A stretch of 49,483 bases of DNA from Pseudomonas parafulva NBRC 16636 = DSM 17004 (GTDB taxonomy: Bacteria; Pseudomonadota; Gammaproteobacteria; Pseudomonadales; Pseudomonadaceae), in contig NZ_BBIU01000043.1 of NCBI RefSeq assembly GCF_000730645.1, positions 1 through 49,483 of the forward strand. Reading direction: 5' to 3'. The position numbers were made by a program, and so were the translations under genes. This document shows, piece by piece, positions 10,501-18,780 of this stretch. The notes under the pieces were generated by a model that did not search any database, was not told the DNA's origin, and was given only the letters and a program-made list of their open reading frames with translations. Numbering within the stretch: position 1 is the stretch's first letter; the number at the start of each line of letters is the position of its first letter.

Positions 10501-13009
10501 GGGTGCGCTTATACGCCATCATCGCGCCACCTCTCGCAGCCAGGCCGACCTGGCCCTCGCTGCGCCGCAGGTATTTGACCGTTACTTCTTCATGGGGCTG
10601 CGGCTGGTACTCGGTATATTGCCCGGCGCGGGTACCGGCCTTGCGCTCTACGACGGCTGGCAGGCGGCTACTGCTGCGGCCACCGCTTTCGAACAAGGCA
10701 ACCTGGAAGACGGCCTGACGCACCTCGTCAGCCTGCTGCAGTCAATCAGCGACGCAGTGCTGACCATGGCGCCGCTGGTTGTAGCCACTGGCAAGCCTGC
10801 CATGACGGCGCGGCTACTGACCCAGCAACGCCAGCGCCTGCACCCCCTGCGCCCGGTGAGCGGAACACCCCTCCCGCCCCTCGGCGCCTTCAGCGGCTAC
10901 GAAACCGACCTGCCCAGCGGCCCGATGGTGCGCTGCAGCCTTCCCCAGGGCGCCGGGGTATTCGAGCACACGGCTACCCAGCAAACCTACATCACCCGCA
11001 ACACGGCCTGGTACGCGGTCGAATGGGATGCCGCTCACCTGACCTGGCGGCTCAAACCCCAGGGCATACGCAGCTATCGTCAGCCTGTGCGGCTCAGCGA
11101 GCGAGGGGTCTGGGAAACGCCTGGCCGCCTCAGTGGCCTATTGGTGGACAGCGGCCTGCGCGGGGGCGGCGGTGCACTTACCTCGCTGTACAACCGTGGC
11201 GTCGCCTACTGGCGCATGGCGATGCGCGCCCAACCCAGGCGCCTTACCGGCCTGGAACTGGCCCACGACATCAATGACGAGCTCATCCGCAGCCGGCCCC
11301 GCCTGGCGCAGAAGCAGGCGGCCTACCGCGCAGCGGTGGAGGCTGTGGGCGAAGGCAGGCAGCCCACCGAGGGGCAACGGGCTGCCTACGTCAATGCACG
11401 TACGCAACTGGCCGAAGAGCTTCAGGGCAACATGGCGTTCAACGAGCAGGCCGTGGCGCGCCTGCGGGAGCAACGTGCCACGCTGGCTCGGGCAGACTAC
11501 GTACGCTTCAAGGCCCTGTGCGAAGAAAACATTCTTGAGATGGCGGTGCTGGACATGCACCTGGTGTCAGACCGCTTCACCCTCGCCACCCAGCAGGTCA
11601 AGCTGGCATTCAGCGCCATTCAGGCACTGCCTGGGTCTACCACACACACCTCGGTCGCCAAGCGCCTGACCCAGAATTCCCTGGCGGCAAGCAAGGAGAT
11701 GGTACAGACGCTGGTGGAGGCGGAGCGCCTGGCCGCCAGCCACCAAGTACGGCTTAACACCTTGCAAGGCAATACCCTGAGCAGCTACATGGCCCGCGTG
11801 CAGCAGACCGGCCTGGTACTGGACCTGACCAACACCCGCCTGGTCAGGGCGTCGATCCTGTCGATGATTCTGTTCAAGGCGAGCGCGGTGGAGCACCCGC
11901 GCATGGGTGCCTTCATGACCCATTTCCATGAACAGGGGGTTGCCCTGCGCAGCACCCTGTACAGCCAGGTACAGCTGCCGCAAGCGCGCCTCAGCCGGGC
12001 CCAGGAACGCACGTTCCTCAGCCACGCCAGAAGCCGCTACGGGCGCTACCTGAACCACCTGACTGCCTGGGAGGACAACTTCACGGACTTGCTGGCGCCG
12101 GCAGAAACCTCGTCGTTTCGCCACCTCATGCGGGCAATGATCGACGAGATCGACGCCAACCTCGCCAGGGCCAGCTTGCCCCGCCCTTCTACCGGCCAGC
12201 CCCCGCGAGGCGCGAGCCGCCCGCGCCTGTTCGAGACGGTTGAGGGCCCGTTTATCGGTAACGCGTTCGTCGAGCGCGGCCAGACGCGCATGCGCATCAA
12301 CCAGCCCAATTCCGAGCAGGCGCACACCGTTTACGTCAAAAGTGAAACAGGCCAATGGCAACAAATAGCAGACGAGCCCTGGATGCCCACGCAACCCCTC
12401 GCCTCGCTGCTGGAAACCGCGAGCGCCCGCCTGAATGCCATCGATCAGCAACGGGCCAGGCTGCACCAGTACCAGAAACCGCAAACCCTCCCGGTAGACC
12501 TGGAAGACATCGCCGAAGGCCACGCCCAGCAGTTGCGATTTCTGGGCGAGAGCATCCGGCGCAAGGCGGGTACTGCGTTCACCGCCAGCCACCTGGGGTT
12601 AACCCAGCAGCTGGAAACCGCTGCAGCAGAGATGCATGCACTGGGTCGGCAACTGCGCATAGCCCAGAGCAAGGCAAGCAGCAAGCCGACAGTGGCTTAC
12701 CTGGAATACCTGGTGGAGCAGCAGGAGGTGGAGCTTGGCTGGTCGCGCACGCTGAACCCGAAACGGGACCGCAAAGGCAACCCGGTGGAATACCTGGAGG
12801 AATACCGCATAGTGGACCGCACCAGCGGGCAGCCGCTGTGGTATGCGCACTTCCACTTCCGGCACAAACCGGCAAGCGGCTTCACCCGCCTGGAAGCAGG
12901 CCACCTGAAACTGGCCAGCGAACGGGACCTGGGGGAAGGGGCCTGGCGCGCGGCCATGACTGAGGCCCAGGCCAACAAACTGTTCGGCAGCCTGCGCCCG
13001 GCTGGCTGA
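7526..13009 (+). CDS. Giant dermonecrotic-toxin-like (DUF6543-type) protein
   Basis: An uninterrupted 1827-codon gene. Seen: no signal peptide; an N-terminal block around residues 56-75 (RQTLLDTLQAQLGIDPTHC); a similar block around 683-705 (FTRQLLRDHLRTAFGV); beta-rich LLLYRPGQ (about 526) and VLLYMPEA (about 906) segments that look like repeats of one module; a hydrophobic stretch about 1018-1092 (GLRLVLGILPGAGTGLALYD and VLTMAPLVVATG); a long helical middle from about 1246; and a compact C-terminal region from about 1727 ending near 1827. Known: large Pseudomonas proteins of this build are annotated as dermonecrotic-toxin-domain or DUF6543 proteins and are thought to be secreted effectors. 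Inferred: a toxin whose C-terminal ~100 residues may be the variable effector. AGGGA lies 9 nt before ATG. No immunity or secretion gene is adjacent. Confidence 0.7.
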   Translation: MPTSSAQPGLIKTLPASALNAVPEHLAGKSNVLTAAQPALADCTKQLRDLFAQAPSLRQTLLDTLQAQLGIDPTHCGLCDSANQTTLLSFAARLLANPAFASPFASWTTWGFAEGSDHAQMTAADWVRYLGPLASTARLRATRSYWAARMPGTAVSRQSHASTLLREHFEHSLDIAYGLGNLATSAWLTARQATPRFAQLQWQPAGAATLSSVAAMVVEPEPETTGWLLYIPGLTTCTVLFNDLQRLRTWVFENRHTFWPDPRWPITLGSSDDVLITPLHGDGFSALMAETLAQHQRLSDHHLLQACQTSATDPLDWTALQAWENQRNAIVAEALPQDLAARIAQVCADDAAMATQEVHFACLEEHLPISWRQQRVEQQEALLEGYLAGDTAPTSAKVTQLREQQAAQDLVKTTLDTYLLALPEPVSSAVLHQQAGDKTRRTQIAEGLCQALLAEARLQHTLGELTGAHLGWVEHLVNRPEPSLQRPVQVRALAVISAGHRWVLSGYVTVRELPAEPAQKQDPTLLLYRPGQRGGLLAFADEPALERSLLATLDGAWPDALLEAAHASDGVPLHLMLSNAPTFVFEHPPVDGHFMLQCVDAIAASLPADTSREQARQRLCISEHRARSTAFARFAEKNRSSHFQHNLPRLSHLDAQQIAAVAAQIETLQASLRTSTGLLTSSLPPRDQFTRQLLRDHLRTAFGVQDAGQITLDIADSVTLNKEVTGQSAAGGAGARDVPVFSTARSDVPLEAFIMVALDEQRRLRLGNATVKFEPANPYLAERLTPARIAMLIAELDAAGRFETHIAQAYLGFEYETPWQVAWRQETLRAPYEHRLKLLSLSRPTGLDASGQQMLETLYREQVTTGTDRTLAYHSLELKPGVAADGSSSSVALAGIALVQGTAGPVLLYMPEAPNGKAISQYPDSSAACEALQTMALDSAMARYLAEQTLTGNPDEHEQYIDAALQAGFNGFIGVGIALAPSLPTYESRQGMGALIRHHRATSRSQADLALAAPQVFDRYFFMGLRLVLGILPGAGTGLALYDGWQAATAAATAFEQGNLEDGLTHLVSLLQSISDAVLTMAPLVVATGKPAMTARLLTQQRQRLHPLRPVSGTPLPPLGAFSGYETDLPSGPMVRCSLPQGAGVFEHTATQQTYITRNTAWYAVEWDAAHLTWRLKPQGIRSYRQPVRLSERGVWETPGRLSGLLVDSGLRGGGGALTSLYNRGVAYWRMAMRAQPRRLTGLELAHDINDELIRSRPRLAQKQAAYRAAVEAVGEGRQPTEGQRAAYVNARTQLAEELQGNMAFNEQAVARLREQRATLARADYVRFKALCEENILEMAVLDMHLVSDRFTLATQQVKLAFSAIQALPGSTTHTSVAKRLTQNSLAASKEMVQTLVEAERLAASHQVRLNTLQGNTLSSYMARVQQTGLVLDLTNTRLVRASILSMILFKASAVEHPRMGAFMTHFHEQGVALRSTLYSQVQLPQARLSRAQERTFLSHARSRYGRYLNHLTAWEDNFTDLLAPAETSSFRHLMRAMIDEIDANLARASLPRPSTGQPPRGASRPRLFETVEGPFIGNAFVERGQTRMRINQPNSEQAHTVYVKSETGQWQQIADEPWMPTQPLASLLETASARLNAIDQQRARLHQYQKPQTLPVDLEDIAEGHAQQLRFLGESIRRKAGTAFTASHLGLTQQLETAAAEMHALGRQLRIAQSKASSKPTVAYLEYLVEQQEVELGWSRTLNPKRDRKGNPVEYLEEYRIVDRTSGQPLWYAHFHFRHKPASGFTRLEAGHLKLASERDLGEGAWRAAMTEAQANKLFGSLRPAG

Positions 13010-13021
13010 CAAATGCCGCAT

Positions 13022-13048
13022 CACCCGGGCTGCCTGACAGCCCGGGTG
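13022..13048. terminator. Bidirectional hairpin between the toxin-like gene and mop
   Basis: An 11-bp perfect stem (CACCCGGGCTG / CAGCCCGGGTG) with a 5-nt loop sits between the converging ends of the 7526-13009 gene and the ssu operon. Flanking T-runs are weak on both strands, so termination is inferred from stem strength and position. Confidence 0.65.
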
Positions 13049-13057
13049 CCGTTTGGC

Positions 13058-13273
13058 TTACAGCTTGGCGATGGACACTTCGGTGGATTTCACGAAGGCG
13101 ATCACTTCGCTGCCAACCTGCAGTTCCAACTCACGCACCGAGCGGGTAGTAATCACCGAGGTGACGATACCCGAGGCAGTCTGCACATCGATTTCCGACA
13201 GTACCGGGCCTTCCAGGATTTCTTTCACAGTGCCTTTGAACTGGTTACGAACGTTGATGGCTTTGATGGTCAT
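13058..13273 (-). CDS. ssuF: Molbindin-like TOBE/Mop protein (SsuF)
   Basis: A 71-residue single Mop/TOBE domain (MTIKAINVRNQFKGTVKEI ... SVRELELQVGSEVIAFVKSTEV), the fold that binds molybdate-type oxyanions. It is the last gene of the ssu operon, 31 bp after ssuB. In P. putida the sixth ssu gene, ssuF, encodes such a molbindin-like protein and is reported to be needed for growth on some sulfonates and sulfate esters; its biochemical role is unclear. Confidence 0.85.
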   Translation of the reverse strand: MTIKAINVRNQFKGTVKEILEGPVLSEIDVQTASGIVTSVITTRSVRELELQVGSEVIAFVKSTEVSIAKL

Positions 13274-13304
13274 GGGGTAATTCCTTCTATGGGCTTCAGT
13301 GGGT

Positions 13305-14117
13305 TCAGAGCGCCCAGCGCAGTTGCGTGGGCAAAGGGGCTACAGGGTCAGGTTCGGGGGCTGTGCCCGGCGCCGACAGAACACGTTGCAAGACCTCGCT
13401 TTCCAGCGCGGCCAGGCGATGGGAGCCACGTGCACGGGGCCGTGGCAGGTCGACGGTGAGGTCCAGGCCTACCTCGCCTTCTTCGATCAGAATCACCCGG
13501 TCGGCCACGGCGACTGCCTCGCTCACGTCATGCGTCACCAGCAGCACCGTGAAGCCATGCTGGCGCCACAGGCGCTCGATCAGTTGCTGCATCTCGATGC
13601 GGGTCAGGGCATCCAGCGCGCCGAGCGGCTCATCGAGCAACAGCAGGCGCGGCTGGTGGATAAGCGCACGGGCCAGGGCCACGCGCTGCTTCTGCCCACC
13701 GGACAGCGCCGCAGGCCATTCATGGGCGCGGTCGGCCAGGCCCACCGCCTCCAGTGCCTGCAGGGCGCGGGGCTGCCAGTCGCCCTTCAGGCCCAGGCCA
13801 ACGTTGTCGATGACCTTTTTCCACGGCAACAGGCGGGCGTCCTGGAACATCAAGCGGGTTTCTTCGCGGGCCTCTTCCAGCGGTGCGGCACCGGCCAGCA
13901 GCTGCCCGGCAGTGGGCTGGTCGAGCCCGGCCAGCAAACGCAGCAGCGTGCTTTTACCGCAGCCGCTGCGCCCGACGATGGCGACAAACTGGCCGGCCGG
14001 GATGTGCAGGTCGATGCCCTTCAATACTTCGCGCGGGCCAAACGCCTTGCGCAGGCCGCTGGAGGCCAGCGGGATACCGCGCAGCAGGCGTTGTGGCGAG
14101 TCGTTCAAAATGGTCAT
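13305..14117 (-). CDS. ssuB: Sulfonate ABC importer ATPase SsuB
   Basis: ATP-binding subunit of the SsuABC aliphatic sulfonate importer, 270 residues. Visible are Walker A (GRSGCGKST), the ABC signature (LSGGQKQR), Walker B (LLLLDEPLGALD) and the switch His (LLVTHD). The start is ATG 14117, preceded on the coding strand by GGAGG; a longer in-frame ORF to 14165 would overlap ssuC extensively. The gene overlaps ssuC by 4 bp (ATGA), indicating translational coupling. Confidence 0.94.
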   Translation of the reverse strand: MTILNDSPQRLLRGIPLASSGLRKAFGPREVLKGIDLHIPAGQFVAIVGRSGCGKSTLLRLLAGLDQPTAGQLLAGAAPLEEAREETRLMFQDARLLPWKKVIDNVGLGLKGDWQPRALQALEAVGLADRAHEWPAALSGGQKQRVALARALIHQPRLLLLDEPLGALDALTRIEMQQLIERLWRQHGFTVLLVTHDVSEAVAVADRVILIEEGEVGLDLTVDLPRPRARGSHRLAALESEVLQRVLSAPGTAPEPDPVAPLPTQLRWAL

Positions 14118-14911
14118 GCGGCCTCCTTCCTTGCCACCTGGTAAGCCGGGTGCCAGCGCAGCCACACACGCTCCAGGCCACGGGCGGCCAGGTCGGCGAG
14201 CTTGCCGAGCACGGCGTAGAGGACGATGGCCAGCACCACCACATCGGTTTGCAGGAACTCACGGGCGTTCATGGCCAGGTAGCCGATGCCTGCATTGGCC
14301 GAAATGGTTTCGGCAACGATCAGGGTCAGCCACATGAAGCCCAGGGCAAAGCGCACGCCCACCAGAATCGAAGGCAGTGCGCCCGGCAGAATCACCTGGC
14401 GGAACAGGCCGAAACCAGACAAACCATAGCTGCGGGCCATTTCGACCAGCGCCGGGTCGACGTTGCGGATGCCGTGGTAGGTGTTCAGGTAGATAGGGAA
14501 CAGCGTGCCCAGCGCTACCAGAAAAATCTTGGCCGATTCATCGATACCGAACCACAGGATGACCAGCGGGATCAGCGCCAGGTGCGGCACGTTGCGGATC
14601 ATCTGCACCGAGCTGTCGAGCAGGCGTTCGCCCCAGTTCGACAGGCCGGTGATGAAGCCCAGCACCAGCCCGATGCTGCCACCGATGACGAAGCCCAGCC
14701 CGGCGCGCCAGCCGCTGATTGCCAGGTGGGTCCAGATTTCCCCGCTGCGCACCAGCTCTACGCCGGCACTGAGCACGGCACTGGGCGCAGGCAATATGCG
14801 GGTAGACAGCCAGCCTGCACTGACGGCCAGCTGCCAGGCGGCCAGCAGCAGCACCGGCAGCGCCCATGGTGCCAGGCGCTGGGTCAGGGTGTTGGAAGTT
14901 GCACGGCTCAT
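14114..14911 (-). CDS. ssuC: Sulfonate ABC importer permease SsuC
   Basis: Inner-membrane permease of the sulfonate importer, 265 residues, with about six hydrophobic helices starting at LAPWALPVLLLAAWQLAV. The BPD-transporter EAA-like loop is visible near MARSYGLSGFGLFRQVILPGALPSI. It starts 9 bp after ssuD and overlaps ssuB by 4 bp. Confidence 0.94.
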   Translation of the reverse strand: MSRATSNTLTQRLAPWALPVLLLAAWQLAVSAGWLSTRILPAPSAVLSAGVELVRSGEIWTHLAISGWRAGLGFVIGGSIGLVLGFITGLSNWGERLLDSSVQMIRNVPHLALIPLVILWFGIDESAKIFLVALGTLFPIYLNTYHGIRNVDPALVEMARSYGLSGFGLFRQVILPGALPSILVGVRFALGFMWLTLIVAETISANAGIGYLAMNAREFLQTDVVVLAIVLYAVLGKLADLAARGLERVWLRWHPAYQVARKEAA

Positions 14912-14920
14912 GACGGCCCC

Positions 14921-16069
14921 TCAGCTCTGCGCGACGGATTTAGGCAGGATGTCGTTGGCCACCATCTCGCCGAAGGGGCTGACGTAACCGCCTGCCGTGG
15001 CCTGTTCCGGGCGTTGCACGTCCAGGTGCGGGAACAGCAGTTCGGCAACACGGTAAGACTCTTCCAGGTGCGGGTAGCCAGAGAAGATGAAGGTGTCGAT
15101 GCCCAAGGCTGCATATTCCTTGACCCGCGCCGCCACCGTCGGGCCGTCGCCCACCAGCGCTGTGCCGGCCCCGCCGCGTACCAGGCCAACGCCCGCCCAC
15201 AGGTTGGGGCTGACCTCCAGCTTGTCGCGGCTGCCGTTGTGCAGTGCGGCCATGCGCTGCTGCCCCACGGAGTCGAAGCGGGCCAGCGAGGCCTGGGCGC
15301 GGGCGATGGTGTCGTCATCCAGGTGGGAAATAAGCTTTTCGGCTGCGGCCCAGGCTTCTGCGTTGGTTTCCCGCACGATCACGTGCAGGCGGATGCCAAA
15401 GCGCACCTCGCGGCCCTGCTCGGCCGCCTTGGCGCGCACCTGGGCGATCTTTTCGGCAACGGCGCTGGGTGGCTCACCCCAGGTCAGGTACAGCTCCACC
15501 TGCTCCGCCGCCAGGTCCTGGGCAGCTTCGGACGAGCCGCCGAAGTACAGCGGTGGGCGCGGCTGCTGGATAGGGGGGTAGAGCAGCTTGGCGCCCTTTA
15601 CCTGGATGTGCTTGCCGTCGTAGTCCACCACCTCGCCTTCCAGCACCTTGCGCCAGATGCGGGTGAACTCCACCGACGCCTCGTAGCGCTCCTGATGGTT
15701 GAGATGCAGGCCATCACCGGCCAGTTCGTCCGGGTCGCCGCCGGTCACCAGGTTGAAAAGGGCGCGGCCGTTGGACAGCCGGTCGAGGGTGGCAGCCTGG
15801 CGGGCTGCCACGGTGGGCGAGATGATGCCGGGGCGCAGGGCCACCAGAAACTTCAGACGCTGGGTGACCGGAATCAACGATGCCGCCACCAGCCAGGAGT
15901 CCTCGCAGGACCGCCCGGTAGGGATCAGTACACCGCCAAAACCAAGGCGGTCTGCCGCCTGGGCAATCTGTTGCAGGTAACCGTGGTCGACCGCACGGGC
16001 ACCATCGGAGGTACCCAGGTACTTGCCGTCACCGTGGGTGGGCAAAAACCAGAAAATATTGAGGCTCAT
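14921..16069 (-). CDS. ssuD: FMNH2-dependent alkanesulfonate monooxygenase SsuD
   Basis: Luciferase-like flavin monooxygenase that cleaves the C-S bond of alkanesulfonates, releasing sulfite and an aldehyde. It uses FMNH2 supplied by SsuE. At 382 residues it matches the family length; the N-terminus (MSLNIFWFLPTHGDGKYLG) and YFGGSSEAA segment are characteristic. Only two internal Met and one Cys are present, as expected for a protein made under sulfur starvation. AGGAG precedes the ATG. It is third in ssuE-A-D-C-B-F. Confidence 0.95.
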   Translation of the reverse strand: MSLNIFWFLPTHGDGKYLGTSDGARAVDHGYLQQIAQAADRLGFGGVLIPTGRSCEDSWLVAASLIPVTQRLKFLVALRPGIISPTVAARQAATLDRLSNGRALFNLVTGGDPDELAGDGLHLNHQERYEASVEFTRIWRKVLEGEVVDYDGKHIQVKGAKLLYPPIQQPRPPLYFGGSSEAAQDLAAEQVELYLTWGEPPSAVAEKIAQVRAKAAEQGREVRFGIRLHVIVRETNAEAWAAAEKLISHLDDDTIARAQASLARFDSVGQQRMAALHNGSRDKLEVSPNLWAGVGLVRGGAGTALVGDGPTVAARVKEYAALGIDTFIFSGYPHLEESYRVAELLFPHLDVQRPEQATAGGYVSPFGEMVANDILPKSVAQS

Positions 16070-16128
16070 TGGAGTTGTCTCCTGAAAGGTGACTCAGCCG
16101 AGGCGGTGCCCCGGCGCAGGCGAAAGAA

Positions 16129-17094
16129 TCAAGGCGCGGTGGCGACCTTGGCCGGGGGCGTCCAGATCACGTCCTTGATGCTCAGCGGCTTGGGTATCAG
16201 CTTGAGCCCCTGGAAGGTGTCAGCGATCTTTTGCTGAGCGTTCACAACGTCGGGCGTCAGCGGCTCTGCACCAAAGCCCTGCCGCTTCATGGAGGTCAGC
16301 GTAATGTCGGCGGGCAGGCCGAGCAGCGGGGCAACCTGGTCGGTGACCTGCTGCGGGTTGGCCTCGGCCCATTCACCAACAGCACGCACCTCTTCGATCA
16401 GGGCGTTGATCACTGCTGGGTGCGCGGTGGCGTACTTGCGGGAGGCCAGGTAGAACTGGTGGTTGTCGACCAACCCCTTGCCGTCACGCAGCGTACGGGC
16501 TTGCAGTTGCTGCTCGGCGGCAGCCTGGTACGGGTCCCAGATCACCCAGGCGTCGACACTGCCGCGCTCGAACGCGGCACGGGCATCAGCGGGCGGCAGG
16601 TACACAGGCTGAATGTCGGTGTACTTGAGGCCGGCATCTTCCAGGGCGCGAACCAGCAGGTAATGCACGTTGGAGCCTTTGTTGAGCGCGACCTTCTTGC
16701 CCTTGAGTTCTTTTACGGACTGAATCGACGAGCCCTTGGGCACCAGAATGGCTTCGCTGTGCGGCGCAGGGGGCTCGTAGGCCACGTACAGCAAGTCGGC
16801 GCCTGCTGCCTGGGCAAACACAGGCGGGGTTTCGCCGGTAACCCCAAAGTCGACCGAACCGACGTTCAGCCCTTCAAGCAGCTGGGGGCCGCCGGGGAAT
16901 TCTGTCCACTGCACCTGAATGCCCTGATCAGCCAGGCGCTTTTCCAGCGTGCCTTTGGCCTTGAGCAGCACCAGGGTGCCGTATTTCTGATAGCCGATGC
17001 GCAGGCTTTCGGCCTGGGCTTGGGTAATGGCGCCGAAGGACACAGCCGCCGCAAACAGGGCGACCAGACCGCGACGCAAGAAGACTGTGCGCAT
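16129..17094 (-). CDS. ssuA: Periplasmic sulfonate-binding protein SsuA
   Basis: Substrate-binding component of the SsuABC importer. The 321-residue precursor starts at ATG 17094 with an Arg-rich n-region and a cleavable signal peptide ending near AQA-ESLRIGYQKYG. The mature protein has the SsuA/THI5-like fold. Apart from the start it contains one Met and no Cys. The in-frame ORF upstream to 17127 lacks signal-peptide character at its N-terminus. Confidence 0.94.
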   Translation of the reverse strand: MRTVFLRRGLVALFAAAVSFGAITQAQAESLRIGYQKYGTLVLLKAKGTLEKRLADQGIQVQWTEFPGGPQLLEGLNVGSVDFGVTGETPPVFAQAAGADLLYVAYEPPAPHSEAILVPKGSSIQSVKELKGKKVALNKGSNVHYLLVRALEDAGLKYTDIQPVYLPPADARAAFERGSVDAWVIWDPYQAAAEQQLQARTLRDGKGLVDNHQFYLASRKYATAHPAVINALIEEVRAVGEWAEANPQQVTDQVAPLLGLPADITLTSMKRQGFGAEPLTPDVVNAQQKIADTFQGLKLIPKPLSIKDVIWTPPAKVATAP

Positions 17095-17176
17095 GGCGCT
17101 CTCCTGTGCGATGGGTTCGGGTTGCACCTGCTTGCCTCGTTGACGGGCGAGTAAGGTGGTAAAGCGGTGTAGCCGG

Positions 17177-17770
17177 TCAGATGCTCCAGCGAGCGCTGAT
17201 CAGGCGTTCATTGAGTACGCCGGGCGCCACGGGGCGCGGCCGGCGGGCCAGCGCCACATGGAAGGTTTCCAGCGAGTCCAGCAGGCGGCCTTCCAGTGCC
17301 GGGGCCAGCACGGCGGGCTTGTTGCCTTCGCCGTAGGCTATCTGGCTGTCGTCGGCGAAGATCCCGTGCAGGGTCTCTTGCGCCTTGAGTGCTGACAGCA
17401 CCGGTTTCAATGCGTAGTCCACGGCCAGCATGTGGGCGATGCTGCCGCCCGTGGCGATGGGCAACACGATCTTGTGTTCCAGCGCACGCTCAGGCAGCAG
17501 GTCGAGCAGTGTCTTGAGGGCCCCGGCAAACGATGCCTTGTACACCGGGGTAGCCACGATCAGGCCATCGGCCTGGGCCACCAGCTGTTGGAAGTGCTGC
17601 ACCTGCGGGCTGTCAAAGCGCGCATGCAGCAGGTCTTCTGCGGGGAAGTCACGTACCTGGAAGCTCACCACTTCCACGCCCTGGCCCTGCAGCCACTGGC
17701 GCGAGCGCTCGAGCAGCACGCCGGAGCGTGAACGGGTACTGGGGCTACCACCGATTGAGACGACCAGCAT
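17177..17770 (-). CDS. ssuE: NAD(P)H-dependent FMN reductase SsuE
   Basis: Supplies reduced FMN to SsuD. The 197-residue flavodoxin-like protein starts MLVVSIGGSPSTRSRS (flavin phosphate loop) and has the ATPVYKASFAGALKTLLDLLP segment, seen here within 90-115, typical of SsuE/MsuE. One internal Met, no Cys. It is the first gene of the ssu operon, and the AT-rich promoter region upstream contains a TTTATTCC element. It could also serve other FMNH2-dependent monooxygenases encoded in the window. Confidence 0.93.
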   Translation of the reverse strand: MLVVSIGGSPSTRSRSGVLLERSRQWLQGQGVEVVSFQVRDFPAEDLLHARFDSPQVQHFQQLVAQADGLIVATPVYKASFAGALKTLLDLLPERALEHKIVLPIATGGSIAHMLAVDYALKPVLSALKAQETLHGIFADDSQIAYGEGNKPAVLAPALEGRLLDSLETFHVALARRPRPVAPGVLNERLISARWSI

Positions 17771-17912
17771 TGGAAGGCTTCCTTGTGTTCTTTTGAAACG
17801 ACAGTAACAGCTTCTTTATATATCTATAAATCATATTTATTTATTTGTTTATTCCTTTTTAATCTTATCAATGCAGGCGGCTCCTCTGCGGGCAGGCAAA
17901 TTCCTTCAGGCA
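17771..17912 (-). promoter_or_regulatory. ssuE promoter region with TTTATTCC element
   Basis: A strikingly AT-rich stretch (about 17815-17865) in high-GC surroundings precedes ssuE. TTTATTCC is at 17848-17855 on the plus strand (GGAATAAA in the ssuE direction), and TATATAAAG-like sequence lies closer to the gene. AT-rich sites with this core recur at other sulfur genes in the window and may be CysB sites; this is inference. Confidence 0.45.
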
Positions 17913-17913
17913 T

Positions 17914-17938
17914 AAAAAAAGGCCGTCGAGACGGCCTG
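17914..17938 (-). terminator. Rho-independent terminator of lsfA
   Basis: Read on the minus strand, a 7-bp perfect stem (GGCCGTC/GACGGCC) is followed by seven T residues, 40 bp after the lsfA stop. It separates lsfA from the ssu operon. Confidence 0.85.
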
Positions 17939-17977
17939 AAACCCTGCTTGGCTAAGCGCGATGCAACAACGAATCCA

Positions 17978-18616
17978 CTAACGATTTGGCTGGGGGGTCA
18001 ACCGCAGGTACGGTTTCACGGCGCGGTACCCTTTGGGGAAGCGCTGCTTGATTTCTTCCTCGTCCTTGAGCGAGGGCACGATCACCACATCATCGCCGTC
18101 CTGCCAGTTCCCTGGCGTGGCCACCTTGTGGGTGTCGGTGAGTTGCAGCGAGTCGATCACCCGCAGAATCTCGTTGAAGTTGCGCCCGGTACTGGCCGGG
18201 TAGGTAATGGTCAGGCGCACCTTTTTGTTCGGGTCGATCACGAACAGCGAACGCACCGTGAGGGTATCGCTGGCGTTCGGGTGGATCAGGTCGTACAGGT
18301 CGGACACCTTGCGGTCGGCGTCAGCGATGATCGGGAAATTGACCACGGTGTTCTGGGTTTCGTTGATGTCGTCGATCCAGCGGTGGTGCGAGTCCACCGG
18401 GTCTACCGACAGGGCAATGGCCTTGACCCCACGCTTGGCGAATTCGTCCTTCAGCTTGGCGGTCAGCCCCAGCTCGGTAGTGCACACCGGGGTGAAGTCG
18501 GCGGGGTGGGAGAACAGCACACCCCAGCTGTTGCCCAGCCACTGGTGAAATTGGATTTTGCCTTCGCTGGAATCCTGTTCGAAATCGGGGGCGATATCGC
18601 CGAGTTTGAGGCTCAT
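17978..18616 (-). CDS. lsfA: 1-Cys peroxiredoxin LsfA
   Basis: Thiol peroxidase of the Prx6/1-Cys class that reduces peroxides. At 212 residues, with the active-site motif PADFTPVCTTELG, the peroxidatic residue is Cys45, the only Cys; there is also no internal Met. LsfA was named for its induction during growth on sulfonates or without sulfate. The start is ATG 18616 (MSLKLGDIAPDF). It is monocistronic between an AT-rich promoter and its own terminator. Confidence 0.95.
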   Translation of the reverse strand: MSLKLGDIAPDFEQDSSEGKIQFHQWLGNSWGVLFSHPADFTPVCTTELGLTAKLKDEFAKRGVKAIALSVDPVDSHHRWIDDINETQNTVVNFPIIADADRKVSDLYDLIHPNASDTLTVRSLFVIDPNKKVRLTITYPASTGRNFNEILRVIDSLQLTDTHKVATPGNWQDGDDVVIVPSLKDEEEIKQRFPKGYRAVKPYLRLTPQPNR

Positions 18617-18735
18617 GGGCTGCAACTCCTGTGCTGGCGCCGTGGGTATGGGTTCAATGTGCCTGCATTCGAATAAAAACAAAAAGAATAAATAACGATT
18701 TATTTATAATTTTTTAGCCTATTGAATTGCAGGTA
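18617..18735 (-). promoter_or_regulatory. lsfA promoter region
   Basis: An AT-rich tract at 18671-18717, in the lsfA direction, contains GTTATTTATTCTTTTTG (complement of 18681-18697). The 10-mer GTTATTTATT occurs again upstream of tauA at 20470-20479, pointing to shared sulfur-starvation control. Confidence 0.45.
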
Positions 18736-18736
18736 C

Positions 18737-18763
18737 AAAAAAGCCTCGCACACGGCGAGGCTT
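18737..18763 (-). terminator. Rho-independent terminator of the porin gene
   Basis: On the minus strand a 9-bp perfect stem (AAGCCTCGC/GCGAGGCTT) with a 5-nt loop runs directly into a T-run, 17 bp after the porin stop. Confidence 0.85.
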
Positions 18764-18780
18764 TCTACTGGCGCTACGGC

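Noticed and set aside
13883..16237. 784-codon frame antisense to ssuB, ssuC and ssuD
   Set aside because: Low-complexity Gln/His/Arg-rich shadow of three well-identified genes.
17790..17830. Possible short leader ORF upstream of ssuE
   Set aside because: It starts in an AT-rich promoter tract without a ribosome-binding site and runs into ssuE out of frame.
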